DNA from: Adiantum capillus-veneris
Lineage: Eukaryota > Streptophyta > Polypodiopsida > Polypodiales > Pteridaceae
Length of the DNA stretch: 64,000 nt
NCBI GenBank assembly: GCA_014529385.2
Contig: CM043959.1
Span: 85,539,029 to 85,603,028 of the forward strand
Direction of reading: 5' to 3'
Shown: in pieces, positions 21,347 to 30,916 of the stretch
How positions within the stretch are numbered: the first letter of the stretch is position 1
Layout of the letters: every line of letters starts with the position of its first letter
The notes under the pieces: generated by a model
What the model saw: only the letters and a program-made list of their open reading frames with translations
Database searches by the model: none
Told to the model about the DNA's origin: nothing
Made by a program: the position numbers and the translations under genes

Positions 21347-22663
21347 AAAATAAATAATAATAGCACATTAGAGAACACACATCTACCTGGTACTTGAACA
21401 ATGCAACAGACCGAGCTCATATATAATTTGGACATCAGTGTCCTACCCTAACCGCCCTCAGAATTGTAGCTTCTCCCGAGTAACTTTGCTCATTTTAGTT
21501 AAACATGGTCTCACTGAGTTGAAAGCTGTTTTCTTATTGGAACTTTCAACCAAAACTAAGTGCTTCAAAATTGCCTGAGCACAAGTTGTCCCGCAACTAC
21601 TCATACACTCGATCAATTCTTGGTATTAAAACGTTCATAATTGTGTTCTATGTTTAATTAGCATTCTTTTTAAATGAAACTACCTAAATTTTAAATTACA
21701 CAAACTCTTTGTGCATTATAATTTTACTTTTAATGCCAATGGTAAACAGATATATCACACATTCATGTCGACTTCTCACTGTTAACATGGCATGTCCCCT
21801 CTCTATCTATCACTATGATTGTTCCCATTTTGTACAAATTCTCTCCCGAATTATCAGCTTTAAAATTAATAGACTCCAGATATTTAGGCTTTTGCCCATG
21901 TAAATCCAGTGTATGATTAGATTGTTGTTAAATTTAACACAATTTTGTTTAGTGCTTTGTGTTTAGAAAAGTTTTGCAGATAAATCTAAATACAATGTTC
22001 TCCACCCCCAGGTATGACATTGCTGCTTAATGCATTTTGATAATACCTCTCTTGAAACATCGTTACAATTCTCCCTGATAAGTACAATCTGATCTCTATG
22101 TATCTTTAGACCTATAACTAACATTATCTAATTCACCACAAGTCCTTATCCCGTCTCTTCTCTTATCTTGGCCCCTCTAAATTCCCCCACTCTTCACCAC
22201 ATCTCCTTATGTTAAAATCCTCTAGTTTAATAGTGGTATGATAAGTTAAATTTGATTGCTTTTAAGTGAGTCTTTTTTTAGATTCTCATACCCCTATAAA
22301 TACCCAAGCACCTGTAGTAGGCAACAATTTTTTCCCAGATGCTTTAAGACTTCCTAACTTGTTTACATTATGTTGCAACATCCATTGTTTCTAATGTCAT
22401 AGCTTCTATTTTCTTTGATTGGACTCTTTTTTGAGATGACTTCTCATACCACTACTTACATGAGCTTAGTTGGTGTGCAATGATCAATAAGATTTGATAC
22501 ATGCTTCCACGTTCCACTCTATTCCAATTTCATATCAAACAGGTCTTTATTTTTCACTTTTATGCGTAGCCTAGTCCATTGGTCACGGACACACAGATTC
22601 ACCGATTTAGGCAGTGTGTAGATACTCATCTTGGTGCAGATTTTCCGATTTAGGCAGCACATT
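21165..22663. other. D1 internal non-coding region with (TA)n
   Basis: AT-rich sequence without recognisable coding potential; a pure (TA)n run lies at 21314-21343. At its right end two copies of the GATTTAGGCAG motif begin (22595 and 22638) before the family B solo LTR. Confidence 0.6.
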
Positions 22664-23950
22664 TGTCACGTGACACGGGAGAGTGAAATACATTGATAAT
22701 AAACAAAGAATATACAGAGTACGTAGAGTAAAAAAATGGAAATAAAGAGTCTGTATGGATACAAAGTAATCATTACAAGAAGAGCATAGCTTGTGTCATA
22801 ACCTCCCGACCACCCCCGAGCTATCTCAATCACACTCTCACCCTCAATCTTGTGCACAATCTCAATCTCAATCACACCCTCACTCTCAATCTCAATCACA
22901 ATCACACTCTCAATCTCAATCTTGATCCCTTGATGGCAACAACGATCATAATTGAAATCGCAACACGATCACAATCTCAATATAATGACACCCTGCATCG
23001 TCTACAAAATAGCCAAAAGAACATACTCGTGCAACCAAATCAACATGGTAATCAAATTCAAAACATCATTTTGTACCATTATAAAAGATTATAATCACTT
23101 CTTGATTGGATCAAACAAAAGATATATTACCTGTGTATATCTGTTTGTAAGCGAACATGTTTGCTACTTGTAGGTTACCCTGTTGCTGCTGGCAATTTGC
23201 TTCTATCATAACTTGGTTAAAAAAACTCAGAACATAGACTTCCAAGTACTCAAAACGACGGGAACAGGTCTGTTCTACAAAGCAACATGGACAGAATTAC
23301 GAAAAATGTCTTTCTTTGGCTGAAAACTCTACTTTTAGGTCGCGACTCCTAAAAACACTATTTTTGGGTCTCCACTACTTTTTCAACTTATTTTAAGCCT
23401 ACCCATAAATTTTAAGCTAAAACACATAAATATAACACATTGATACTAATAAAAATCTCAGTTTTAATTACGTTTTTATTATACTGTTCATAGACAGACT
23501 ATCTGTTGTTCATTAATCTTTATGAAATATGTCTTTCGTGTAGTATTTGGTGTAGTTTATTAATCTTTATGAAATATGTCTTTGGTGTAGTATTTGAAAA
23601 GAAGAGAGTATATTTTCTCTCTTAATATCTTAAACTCATTCATATAAGCTCTATCTAATAGACTATTCAACAATCTTTCAAATCGCGTTAAACGAAAGAT
23701 ATGGCTTACTACATTCTTTTCGACTTTAAAAACTTCAAAATTTAGTCCTATTACAACATTGATAAAACAGAAGATTTATGATTTTTAAACAATATCCAAT
23801 GCAGATTCGCTGATTTAGACAGCACAACGACAAATTGCACTTTCACTATTTTGAACAAATTAAATGTAGCTCCGCCGATTTAGGCAACATTAGTGAAGAT
23901 TCGCCAATTTAGGCAACACATCGGGTGTAGATTCGCCGATTTAGGCAACA
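22595..23950. repeat. Dispersed GATTCGCCGATTTAGGCA motif repeats in D1
   Basis: Six copies of a roughly 20-bp motif occur at about 22595, 22638, 23802, 23866, 23896 and 23928. The first two lie left and the rest right of the family B solo LTR, which therefore landed inside the cluster. Spacing is irregular (30-45 bases where adjacent). No copies were noticed elsewhere in the window. Confidence 0.75.
22664..23755 (-). mobile_element. Solo LTR, chromovirus family B
   Basis: A 1,092-bp solo LTR in minus orientation with perfect target duplication ACATT (22659-22663 and 23756-23760). Its right part matches the family B U3 (ATTTTTAGTCCTATTACA end; CAAAACGACGGGAACAGG). Its left part is diverged: the usual (ACTCGC)n slot has become a roughly 100-bp run of CTCAAT/CACAAT hexamers (22822-22925), and the hairpins are lost. 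It is inserted in D1. Confidence 0.88.
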
Positions 23951-24433
23951 ATGATGACAAAATCATGCTACAGTGACTGACCAGCACTGTAACTGGTATG
24001 ATTTTGTTACCCGGGTACATAATGAAAGTGATTTGGATTTGGACTTATATTGTGGGATTGGATTTGGTATCTGATGAGTATTTTATCACGGCAATGTTTA
24101 TGTGATGAGACTTGACATTATGAGATTGATGATCAGTGTGACCAATGATATCCTGATTCATCAGGGTATATGTCTATGAGATTGATGATCAGTGTGACCA
24201 ATGATATCCTGATTCATCAGGGTATGACATATACTGCTTATTCTAGTGGTATGGGACACTAGAATAGGTAGTATGTGGATGACGACAGGCATACGCAAGG
24301 TTGTTTAATTTGATAAATTTTCTTCTACTATGGGATAGTTTCAACACAAATATTTAATCATTATTATTGACAAGTATTGTTTGCAGATTTTTATCTTCGC
24401 AACTGAGGACAATTGCTTTCTAACGGAGAGGTA
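23756..24433. other. D1 3' untranslated-like region
   Basis: Holds four of the GATTTAGGCA motifs (23802-23950) and a 56-bp-period tandem duplication (24121-24169 and 24177-24225). It ends with GGAGAGGTA, a weak polypurine tract just before the D1 3' LTR. No coding potential seen. Confidence 0.6.
24121..24225. repeat. Tandem duplication, period 56
   Basis: TGAGATTGATGATCAGTGTG and the sequence up to CATCAGGGTAT occur twice, at 24121-24169 and 24177-24225, with no visible difference, indicating a young duplication. Confidence 0.9.
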
Positions 24434-24928
24434 TGTTATGGAATTGATATTTTATTATTTATTGCATAGCTGACAGGTGGAAAAGGCTTGACCGAGCTAA
24501 TCTATTGCAAATGGATATTATATTTTATGTATATTTGATTATTCAAGTGCTCTTTATGAGCTTAGGTCATTTATGACTGGCCGGCTAGTTTGTACTCAAT
24601 CAAACCATTTAAGAAATCTATAAATGAAATACGTGCAAGAGGGAAATGGTCACTCTTGCACGGGGGGATATTGCACCCAGCACCTGTGTTATTTTTCTCT
24701 TCTCTCCTCTCTTCTCTCTCGCCGTGCCAACATAGCACTCCGCTCTAGAAGTTGTGCCTACATGTACGTTGTTGTGCTGTCTCGCTCTTGCTCTCTCTCT
24801 CTCTCTCTTCGATTACGGCTTTGACTCTGTGCTATAAGATCTGTAAGGTATGTCGATTAGTCTGTTTTATGGTTTATAGTGTGCTGTTTCAGGTATTATG
24901 CAAGGCAGCCAGGCTTCCGACTGTAGCA
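24434..24928 (+). repeat. D1 3' LTR
   Basis: A 495-bp repeat starting TGTTATGGAATTG and ending CTGTAGCA, next to the CGATA duplication. It is shorter than the 5' LTR mainly through a smaller (CT)n run and a gap near the end. Confidence 0.88.
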
Positions 24929-24933
24929 CGATA

Positions 24934-25550
24934 CCCTTTGAGAGTGATGCTAGACCACATAGACAACGCCCTTACACATACAATGAGAATTTTTCCAAGA
25001 AAATTAAGGAAGAGCTAGACAAACTGAAGGATGCCGAGTTTATCTACAAGATTGAACACACCGATTGGGTGTCCCCTATTGTGGTAATACCCAAAAAGAA
25101 TGGCAAACTGCAAGTCTGTGTAAACGTCAAACATGTAAATGCAGCCACCATCACGGATAACCATCCACTGCCAATAACGGATCATGCTATTGAGAGGGTA
25201 GCGAGGAAAGAGGCCTATAGTTTTCTGGATGGTTTCTCAGGCTACAATTAGTTGACAATTAAAATGGTAGATCAGCATAAGACAACTTTTGCAATAGAGT
25301 GGTGTATATTTTCCTACAGGGTAATGCCTTTCGGCCTGACAAATGCCCCTACTACATTCCAAAGACTAATGAGTCATGCATTTAAGGAATATCTCAGACA
25401 ATTTCTAGAGATATAGATGGATGATCTTTGTGCTCGTTCTCATCAAAGAAGTGACCACATAACTCATCTAGGAAAAGTCTTTGAAAAGTGAAGAACATAT
25501 CGTATTTGCTTAAACCTTGAAAAATGCGTCTTCATGGTAAGACAAGGTTA
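24934..25550 (+). pseudogene. Gypsy-2 reverse transcriptase
   Basis: Resumes the Gypsy-2 frame after D1: RPYTYNENFSKKIKEELDKL, IEHTDWVSPIVVIPKKNGKL, SFLDGFSGYN (first catalytic Asp), then a TAG (25249-25251) in place of a Gln codon. It continues in frame with [17 protein letters not shown] and a second TAG at the Y of YMDD, leaving MDDL. Other stops follow near 25490 and 25550. These are typical single-base decay changes. RT type: Ty3/gypsy, clearly different from families A and B. Confidence 0.92.
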
Positions 25551-25554
25551 AATT

Positions 25555-26180
25555 TTGGGCCACATTGTGTCCAAAAATGGAATTTTCATTGATCAAGAGA
25601 AGGTAAAAATAATTGCCGCACTACCGAGACCAACGAAGATGAAGGAAGTGCAGGCATTTCTGGGGCATTGTGGATACTATAGGCATTTCATATATATGTA
25701 TGTTGTAATAGCTAAGCTGTTGTATGCCCTCGTTGTTGCTAAGTTTGAGCCAGGAGAGAGAGAAAAATGGATTTTCCCATTTGGTACTCTAGCCGACAGT
25801 TAAACAATGCAGAGAAAAAGTATACCACTATGGAAAGAGAAGGTCTGAGAATGATATATGCTGTCAAAAAATTTAGACACTACCTTCTTGCAAACAAGTT
25901 TGTTTTCTTTGTGGATCACCAAGCACTATTATACCTAGTAAACAAACCTTGCAATACTGGAAGAATTGTTCGATGGTCTATACTATTGCTTGAGTTTGAC
26001 TTCATGGTAGTCGTAAAAAAGGAAACTACACACACACACACACGAGGAGATCATCTTTCACGACTATTTCATGGGGATGCATCTGAGGGTATCGACGATG
26101 ATCTTCCTGATTCGTGTCTATTTAACATCGAAATGGTTCCAAGATGGAGCGAAGAGTTCATTCCTCTCTCTACTCACAAT
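25555..26180 (+). pseudogene. Gypsy-2 RT thumb and truncated RNase H
   Basis: LGHIVSKNGIFIDQEKVKII and VQAFLGHCGYYRHFIY form the RT thumb and connection. The N-terminal part of RNase H, including its first catalytic Asp, is missing: the sequence jumps from YALVVAKFEPGE to MDFPIWYSSRQLNNAEKKY (frame starting at 25767). Then MEREGLRMIYAVKKFRHYLL, FFVDHQALLYLVNK and GDHLSRLFHGD give the remaining E, D and D positions. A (CA)n-like ACACACAC near 26030 expands the sequence before the last Asp. The frame runs on into family A integrase. Confidence 0.85.
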
Positions 26181-26214
26181 CGGGTCGTTACAAGTAGAAA
26201 GACAACCATCAATT

Positions 26215-27391
26215 ATTTTTGGCCGCGTATGAAATTGGATGTTAAGAATTATGTGCGTGAGTGCTTTCAATGTCAACAAGTTAAGATTGAGCATAAGAGG
26301 ATGCCTGGTGACCTCCAACCCTTAGACATTCCTTTACAGAAGTGGGAGTCTATATCCATGGACTTTATCATTAAACTTCCTACTGCTCGTGGAGGGTATG
26401 ACTCGATCTTTGTGGTGGTAGATAGACTCACAAAACAAGCTCACGTCTTTCTTGTAAAAATAACTGATACTGCTTTGACCATTGCACGCTTGTTTCTGAA
26501 AGAGATATTTCGTTTGCATGGCATGCCCAAGAGCATAGTGTCTGACATAGATTCTAAGTTCACTTCTCATTTCTGGAGAGCGACTTTTGACTCTATAGGT
26601 ACCCAGTTACGCATGCCTACTGCTTTTCATCCTCAAAAGATGGGGAAACGGAGAGAGTGAATCGTATTTTAGAAGATATGTTACGAATGTATGTCAATGA
26701 AAACCAATCTAATTGGAATGAATATTTGCCTTTGGTTGAATTTGCATACAACAGTTCATATCATTCATCTATTAGGATGACTCCGTTTGAGGCAATGTAT
26801 GGCTATAACTGTCCCACACCTATTCATTTTCTTAACTCGAGGAATAAGGTAAAACTGTCACGTGAGATGCTTGAGAAAATGGATAACGAGTTGGCCAAAA
26901 TCAAGGGGAATATTAGAGAAGCTCAAAAGAGACACAAATTGCATTATGACAAGAAACATCGGGTTGTGGAGTATGAAACTGGTGACATGGTTTTCTTAAA
27001 GGTTATTCCCGAGAAGTCTCATTTTATTCTTGGAAAGGATAAGAGATTGTCTCCACGATTTGCTGGGCCATTTAAAATTTTGAAGCGCATTGGTTCATTA
27101 GCTTACAAATTGGAATTGCCTTCTCATGTTAGAGTGCATCCTGTATTTCATGTGAGTTTATTGAAAAAGTATGTTCCTAACATGCATCATGTTTTACAGG
27201 ACAACTCTAAGTTGAAAGATGACGGAACATTGACAGTAGAACCAGACTTAGTGCTAGATAGGTGTGTCAAACATTTGAGAAATAGAGACATTGTGGAAGT
27301 TTTGGTTAAGTGGCAGAACTATCCAGTACAGGATGCATCATGGGTTTATCTTAGTGTTTTGCAAAGTGAATTTCCCTCCTTCCAACTCTGA
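26215..27391 (+). pseudogene. Family A integrase with chromodomain (truncated copy)
   Basis: First part (to 26660): [32 protein letters not shown] and KSIVSDIDSKFTSHFW, with both catalytic Asp residues in place. A one-base change at about 26636-26645 (CAAAAGATGGGG) shifts the frame just before the catalytic Glu, which lies in the second frame (26657-27391). The second frame then runs through YGYNCPTPIHFL, GDMVFLKVI and SPRFAGPFKIL to the chromodomain VLVKWQNYPVQDASWVYL, without further stops. Confidence 0.92.
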
Positions 27392-27420
27392 GGACAGAGT
27401 TAATTTTGAAAAGGGGAGAT

Positions 27421-28340
27421 TGTAACAGGACTTGATTTTGAGGTAGCAATAAATTTTGTTTTTCTAGGAAGTTTTGGTCGTTTTAAAGTTAGTCCACTGT
27501 GTAGAAGGATGTGTGGGTTGTTTTCGTCCAATAAAATTGTTTGATCCGGAAGGCACTTTCTAGGGCATTTTTGAAGGTGTTAACATGGGATTTTGGAAAA
27601 GTGTTGTATGAAGCGATTGAAGCCTGTGTTATAAGGAACAACTTTGGTTCTCTGAGTCTTTAGAGATTTTGATGTTTTGACGCTCGTTGAGGGCCAAAGA
27701 TTAAGAAAAAAGTGGGATTTGCTGTTTTTGCATCTTTTTTGTATCGTTTTTGTAGAAAATGTTGTTTTGCAGGTTGAATTTCAGCAAATCAGAGCAGGCT
27801 ATGAAAATTTTCCATCACATAGCCGTCGAAGAGCGCAACGAGGGAAACAAGATTGTGTGAGACGGACTTGGGCTATTTTGGCTCCGTTTGGGAGTTATGT
27901 TCAGTTGAAGACAGCTAAAAAAACAAAAGTTTAAAAAAAATCTAACCTTTACGGATCGCTTCGCGATCACGTTCTTACCTTATTCTCGCAGGTATACTTG
28001 GCACGCCAGTCGAGTTGATCGAATGCCAAAAATAGAAAAGCGGCTATTTTGAGAGGTCGCATGCTTTTGGAGGAAAAATCAGAATAGAAGGACGGGGGTG
28101 GTGTGTTTTGGGGATCATTCACCGATCTCTTCTTCGGCGAGTGCGAGTGCGAGTGCGAGTACGAGTGAGACGCTGCATGCAAGCGAACTGAAGCTCGGGG
28201 GTGGTTGGGAGGTTCGAACTCCGTACAACGGAGTGCACCCATATATTCTATTGCTACTCTGTTGTATCAAAACTCTATCAATCAAAAGATCTCTTTCTCT
28301 ATCTTTTGCTGTCTATCTCTATTATTCTGTTCCTGTGACA
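27421..28340 (+). repeat. Family A 3' LTR of the truncated copy
   Basis: A 920-bp repeat from TGTAACAGG to CCTGTGACA in plus orientation. The GATCGC-TTC-GCGATC hairpin is intact (about 27954-27968), as is the CTCCGT-ACA-ACGGAG hairpin (about 28219-28233). The hexamer slot (28138-28167) has about five units. Confidence 0.95.
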
Positions 28341-29272
28341 TGGGAGCAAGAGCATTTGCAAAATGGGGCATTGATTTTGTGGGACCTATATTACCCCCTG
28401 CATATCGCACCCTTACCCAATATATCATTGTGGCTACGGACTATCTCACAAAATGGGTCGAAGCCAAAGCAACACAAAAAGCTGATGCACGCACCACGGC
28501 ACAATTTTTGTATGAGAATGTTTTTGTACGTTACGGGTTACCAATAGAAATTGTCAGTGATCGAGGAACACATTTTCTCAATGAAGTCAGTGAATATCTG
28601 CTAGAGGAATTCATGGTCATACATAGGAAATCCGCACCATACCATCCACAGGCCAATGGGCAAGTTGAGGCCACAAATAAAACACTATGCATGGTTCTCA
28701 CTAAAATAGTGTCAGAATTAAGAACAGATTGGGATCAGCAGCTACACTCAACACTATGGGCATAAAGGGTAGCTTACAAAACATAGATAGGAACAACACC
28801 ATACAACATGGTATTTGGCCTAAATGCTGTACTACCCATAGAGTTTTTTATCCCAACTCTACGAGTAGCAAAAAGCTTGGAATGGATAGGGCATGAGCTC
28901 TCTTCAAGGATTGATGATCTTGAAAAGCTAGATGAACTCCGCTTACAAGCTGTCGCTTCAATCTATGCTAAAAAGAGAAGACAAAAGGAATTTTTTGACA
29001 AACATGTGCGTACCAAAGAGTTTAAAACAGGTGATTACGTACTTGTTTATACCTTGAAGCAACATGCCAAGAAACTTAAAAAGCGAGGGATGAGACCATT
29101 TGTGATTAGTGATCTATCACAAAGTGGAGCTGTCAAGCTTGCTACATTAGCAGGTGAAGAAATGTTAAACTGGATTAGTGCATGTCGACTGAGGATGTAT
29201 CATCTACCACTCACACATGAGATGCTCCAACATATTCATCAAGGAAAACAAAGAATGAAGGAAAAACAATGA
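28341..29272 (+). pseudogene. Gypsy-2 integrase core and C-terminus
   Basis: It begins directly after the family A LTR: GARAFAKWGIDFVGPILPP, then YIIVATDYLTKWVEAKA (first Asp), IEIVSDRGTHFLNEV (second Asp) and HPQANGQVEATNKTL (Glu), so the D-D-E set is kept. A TAA at 28763-28765 and another stop near 28790 interrupt it. In the same frame NMVFGLNAVLPIEFFIPTLR and GDYVLVYTLKQHAKKLKKRG give the integrase C-terminal domain. The frame reaches a TGA at 29270-29272 and continues beyond it into the next domain. The zinc-finger part was lost at the family A insertion. Confidence 0.92.
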
Positions 29273-29953
29273 GTACGGGAGGAATCTCAAGCCGAAGCAC
29301 AAGAACGCATTGCAAAAAGACGGCTTCTGCGACAACAACAACAAAGTGGACCACCATTGAGAATAAATGTCATTCGACTGACAAAGTTGGAGGAGGAAAC
29401 AGTGGAGCCAATAATTACGGTAAAAGTGGGCCGCAATCAAGTTGAATCAACAACATTGCTTGATTCGGGTGCTCAAACAAATTTAATCTCTTACGGATCA
29501 TACCAACAGCTCAAAGTCACAGATCAACTTCATCCTACTCCTCAAGTACTGGAAAGTAGCACATCACACCCATTGAAAACATTGGGATGGACTATATTGC
29601 ATGTACAGATACATCAATATATTTACCCACACAAATTCTATGTGGTGACAGATGAAAGCAGACAACACCATATGATGCTGGGGCAACCTTGGCAAAAAGC
29701 ATACAATGTGCAGATAGATTGGAAAGCAAAGGCGGTCAAAATTCAACATGAACATGAACAACAGGTGATAGCTTTTGCTCAGCAATACAAGCATGATCAA
29801 CTGCAAGCCATGCAATCACTGGAAACAAAGCCCAAAGAACAAATGCCATTAAAGAACAGGATACCCGCGACAAACAATCAAGTAAAAGCCAACCATGCTA
29901 ATTACAGACATATGAAGTCAACGGCCGCAATGCAAAGATCTAGGCTACCATAA
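29273..29953 (+). pseudogene. Second retropepsin-like domain, downstream of integrase
   Basis: In the same frame as the integrase, separated only by the TGA at 29270. After a Gln/Arg-rich linker (QERIAKRRLLRQQQQSG) comes INVIRLTKLEEETVEPII, then TTLLDSGAQTNLISYGS with a catalytic-type Asp-Ser-Gly at 29462-29470, and later HHMMLGQPWQKAYNVQIDW, which fits the second protease signature (hydrophobic-LG-x-PW). Gypsy-2 also has a DSG domain before RT, so two such domains exist in one element. It could be a real protease or a structural, substrate-binding relative. Confidence 0.7.
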
Positions 29954-30356
29954 CCCGGGAAACAAGTATGGATGCGGAAAGATAGAAATGACATGGCAGA
30001 AAAAAACAATGTAAAAAAAGGATACCAACAAAGCAGACGGTTAAACCACAAACCAAGGTCATAAAACAGATGTGGATCCCAAAGAAAATGCTTAGCCAGA
30101 ACCCAAATGTCACTCACATTTGGATACCAAAGAAAAAGCCAAAGGAATTACCTTCAGTACAAGCAGCAATGGAAAGCAGACATCGGCATTTCAAAAAGGA
30201 AAACCGACATATATGGATGCCGATGAAAGACAAACCAGTGGCAAACAAGAAAGAGCCAAACCATCTACAAAAATCGGCAGCAACAAAATACCAATAGAAA
30301 GTCAAGGTCATAAGGTCCATAGCTATTACATCCCAGCCAATTCTATCCTTTGGTAA
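29954..30356 (+). pseudogene. W-x-P-K repeat tail of Gypsy-2
   Basis: Across two frames there are four similar units: KQVWMRKDR (29962-29985), KQMWIPKKMLSQNPN (30067-30111), THIWIPKKKPKE (30112-30147) and RHIWMPMKDKP (30205-30237). The intervening sequence is Lys/Gln/Asn-rich. Similar short W-(V/I)-P-K units occur in spacers of some plant retrotransposon polyproteins. Function is not known to me. The element cannot be followed with confidence past 30356. Confidence 0.6.
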
Positions 30357-30916
30357 AATTTCACAAAATGATTATGGTGAGATTGATTTTCTCACCATCC
30401 CTCCAGTGTGGCATGACATTCACTCCCTTTGAATGTGCACATCCTATGGCATGTGCCAACGCATCTTTCAGGGTTGATTGTTTATATACTTGCATATGCT
30501 TTGTAATTCATAAGGATTTTTTTATCCTCGAATGTTTGCATTCATTGTAGAAGCATTATGTTCCATTTTTGCACTTTGTTATGTCCATCAAGCTTCCACA
30601 TCAACATTATTAACCATATTTCTTTTAGAGTTGTAATTAGAAATTTAAGTATATTCTGCTAACTAGTACACAGTCCTCCTTTTTCTTGCTCCTCTAAGAC
30701 TTAGGCTATCAAAGGGTACATATCCAGTGAAGTGCCACGTATACCCCATGAGTAAACTTTTATATCTCACATTTCATTTTTCTAACAAGAAAAAAAATCA
30801 CATTAACTTAAGAAAAAACCACTTTAGACCATTCTATTTGAAAACCATTAAGTAAGGGAATAGGGACAAGATTAGCTTGCAAAAGAAGTCAGCGGATTAT
30901 AAAAAAGGATACAAGA
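30357..30916. other. Non-coding flank between Gypsy-2 and the family B element
   Basis: AT-rich sequence with no recognisable coding or LTR. It may hold the 3' end of Gypsy-2, but I found no polypurine tract followed by a TG start, and no match to the 8765-9159 LTR-like segment. Confidence 0.4.

Larger units (their letters stand above)
11678..24928 (+). mobile_element. D1: 13.25-kb LTR element nested in Gypsy-2
   Basis: Bounded by similar LTRs (11678-12216 and 24434-24928), both starting TGTTATGGAATTG and ending GTAGCA, with a perfect target duplication CGATA at 11673-11677 and 24929-24933. About 5.5 kb remains once the nested family A element and the family B solo LTR are removed. Only one gag-like remnant (12582-12992) is visible and no pol, so the copy is non-autonomous or eroded. 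Orientation is taken as plus because D2, its relative, has plus-strand integrase. A family of motif repeats near the 3' LTR resembles the repeat-rich 3' regions of Tat-type elements (inference). Confidence 0.87.
26181..28340 (+). mobile_element. 5'-truncated family A chromovirus inside Gypsy-2
   Basis: From about 26215 the sequence is family A integrase ([19 protein letters not shown]) through chromodomain, polypurine tract (27409-27420) and a complete 3' LTR (27421-28340). The 5' LTR, gag, protease, RT and RNase H are gone, as is the Gypsy-2 integrase zinc finger. Gypsy-2 resumes at 28341 (TGGGAGCAAGAGC). The left joint has no target duplication, so a deletion after insertion is the simplest explanation. 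Confidence 0.85.
9274..30356 (+). mobile_element. Gypsy-2: old Ty3/gypsy element, split by nested insertions
   Basis: Coding parts lie in order on the plus strand: gag-pro spacer and protease (9274-11677), RT (24934-25550), RNase H (about 25555-26160), integrase (28341-29272), a second protease-like domain (29273-29953) and a W-x-P-K tail (to 30356). The 11677/24929 break is exactly bridged by insertion D1 with its CGATA duplication: LEICQHTI before it continues as PFESDARPHRQRPY after it. A truncated family A copy replaces the integrase zinc-finger region. In-frame stops are frequent. The outer limits are uncertain. Confidence 0.85.

Noticed and set aside
22852-23094. Asn/Leu/His-rich frame at 22.9 kb as a repeat protein
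   Set aside because: It lies over the CTCAAT hexamer expansion in the family B solo LTR and is a by-product of the repeat.
28205-28765. Frame starting in the family A LTR and running into Gypsy-2 integrase
   Set aside because: It is open by chance at the joint between the LTR end and the host element; the first 45 or so codons are LTR DNA with no protein meaning.
29270-29272. TGA between integrase and second protease as programmed readthrough
   Set aside because: Other stops (28763 and near 28790) interrupt the same frame, so ordinary decay explains it.
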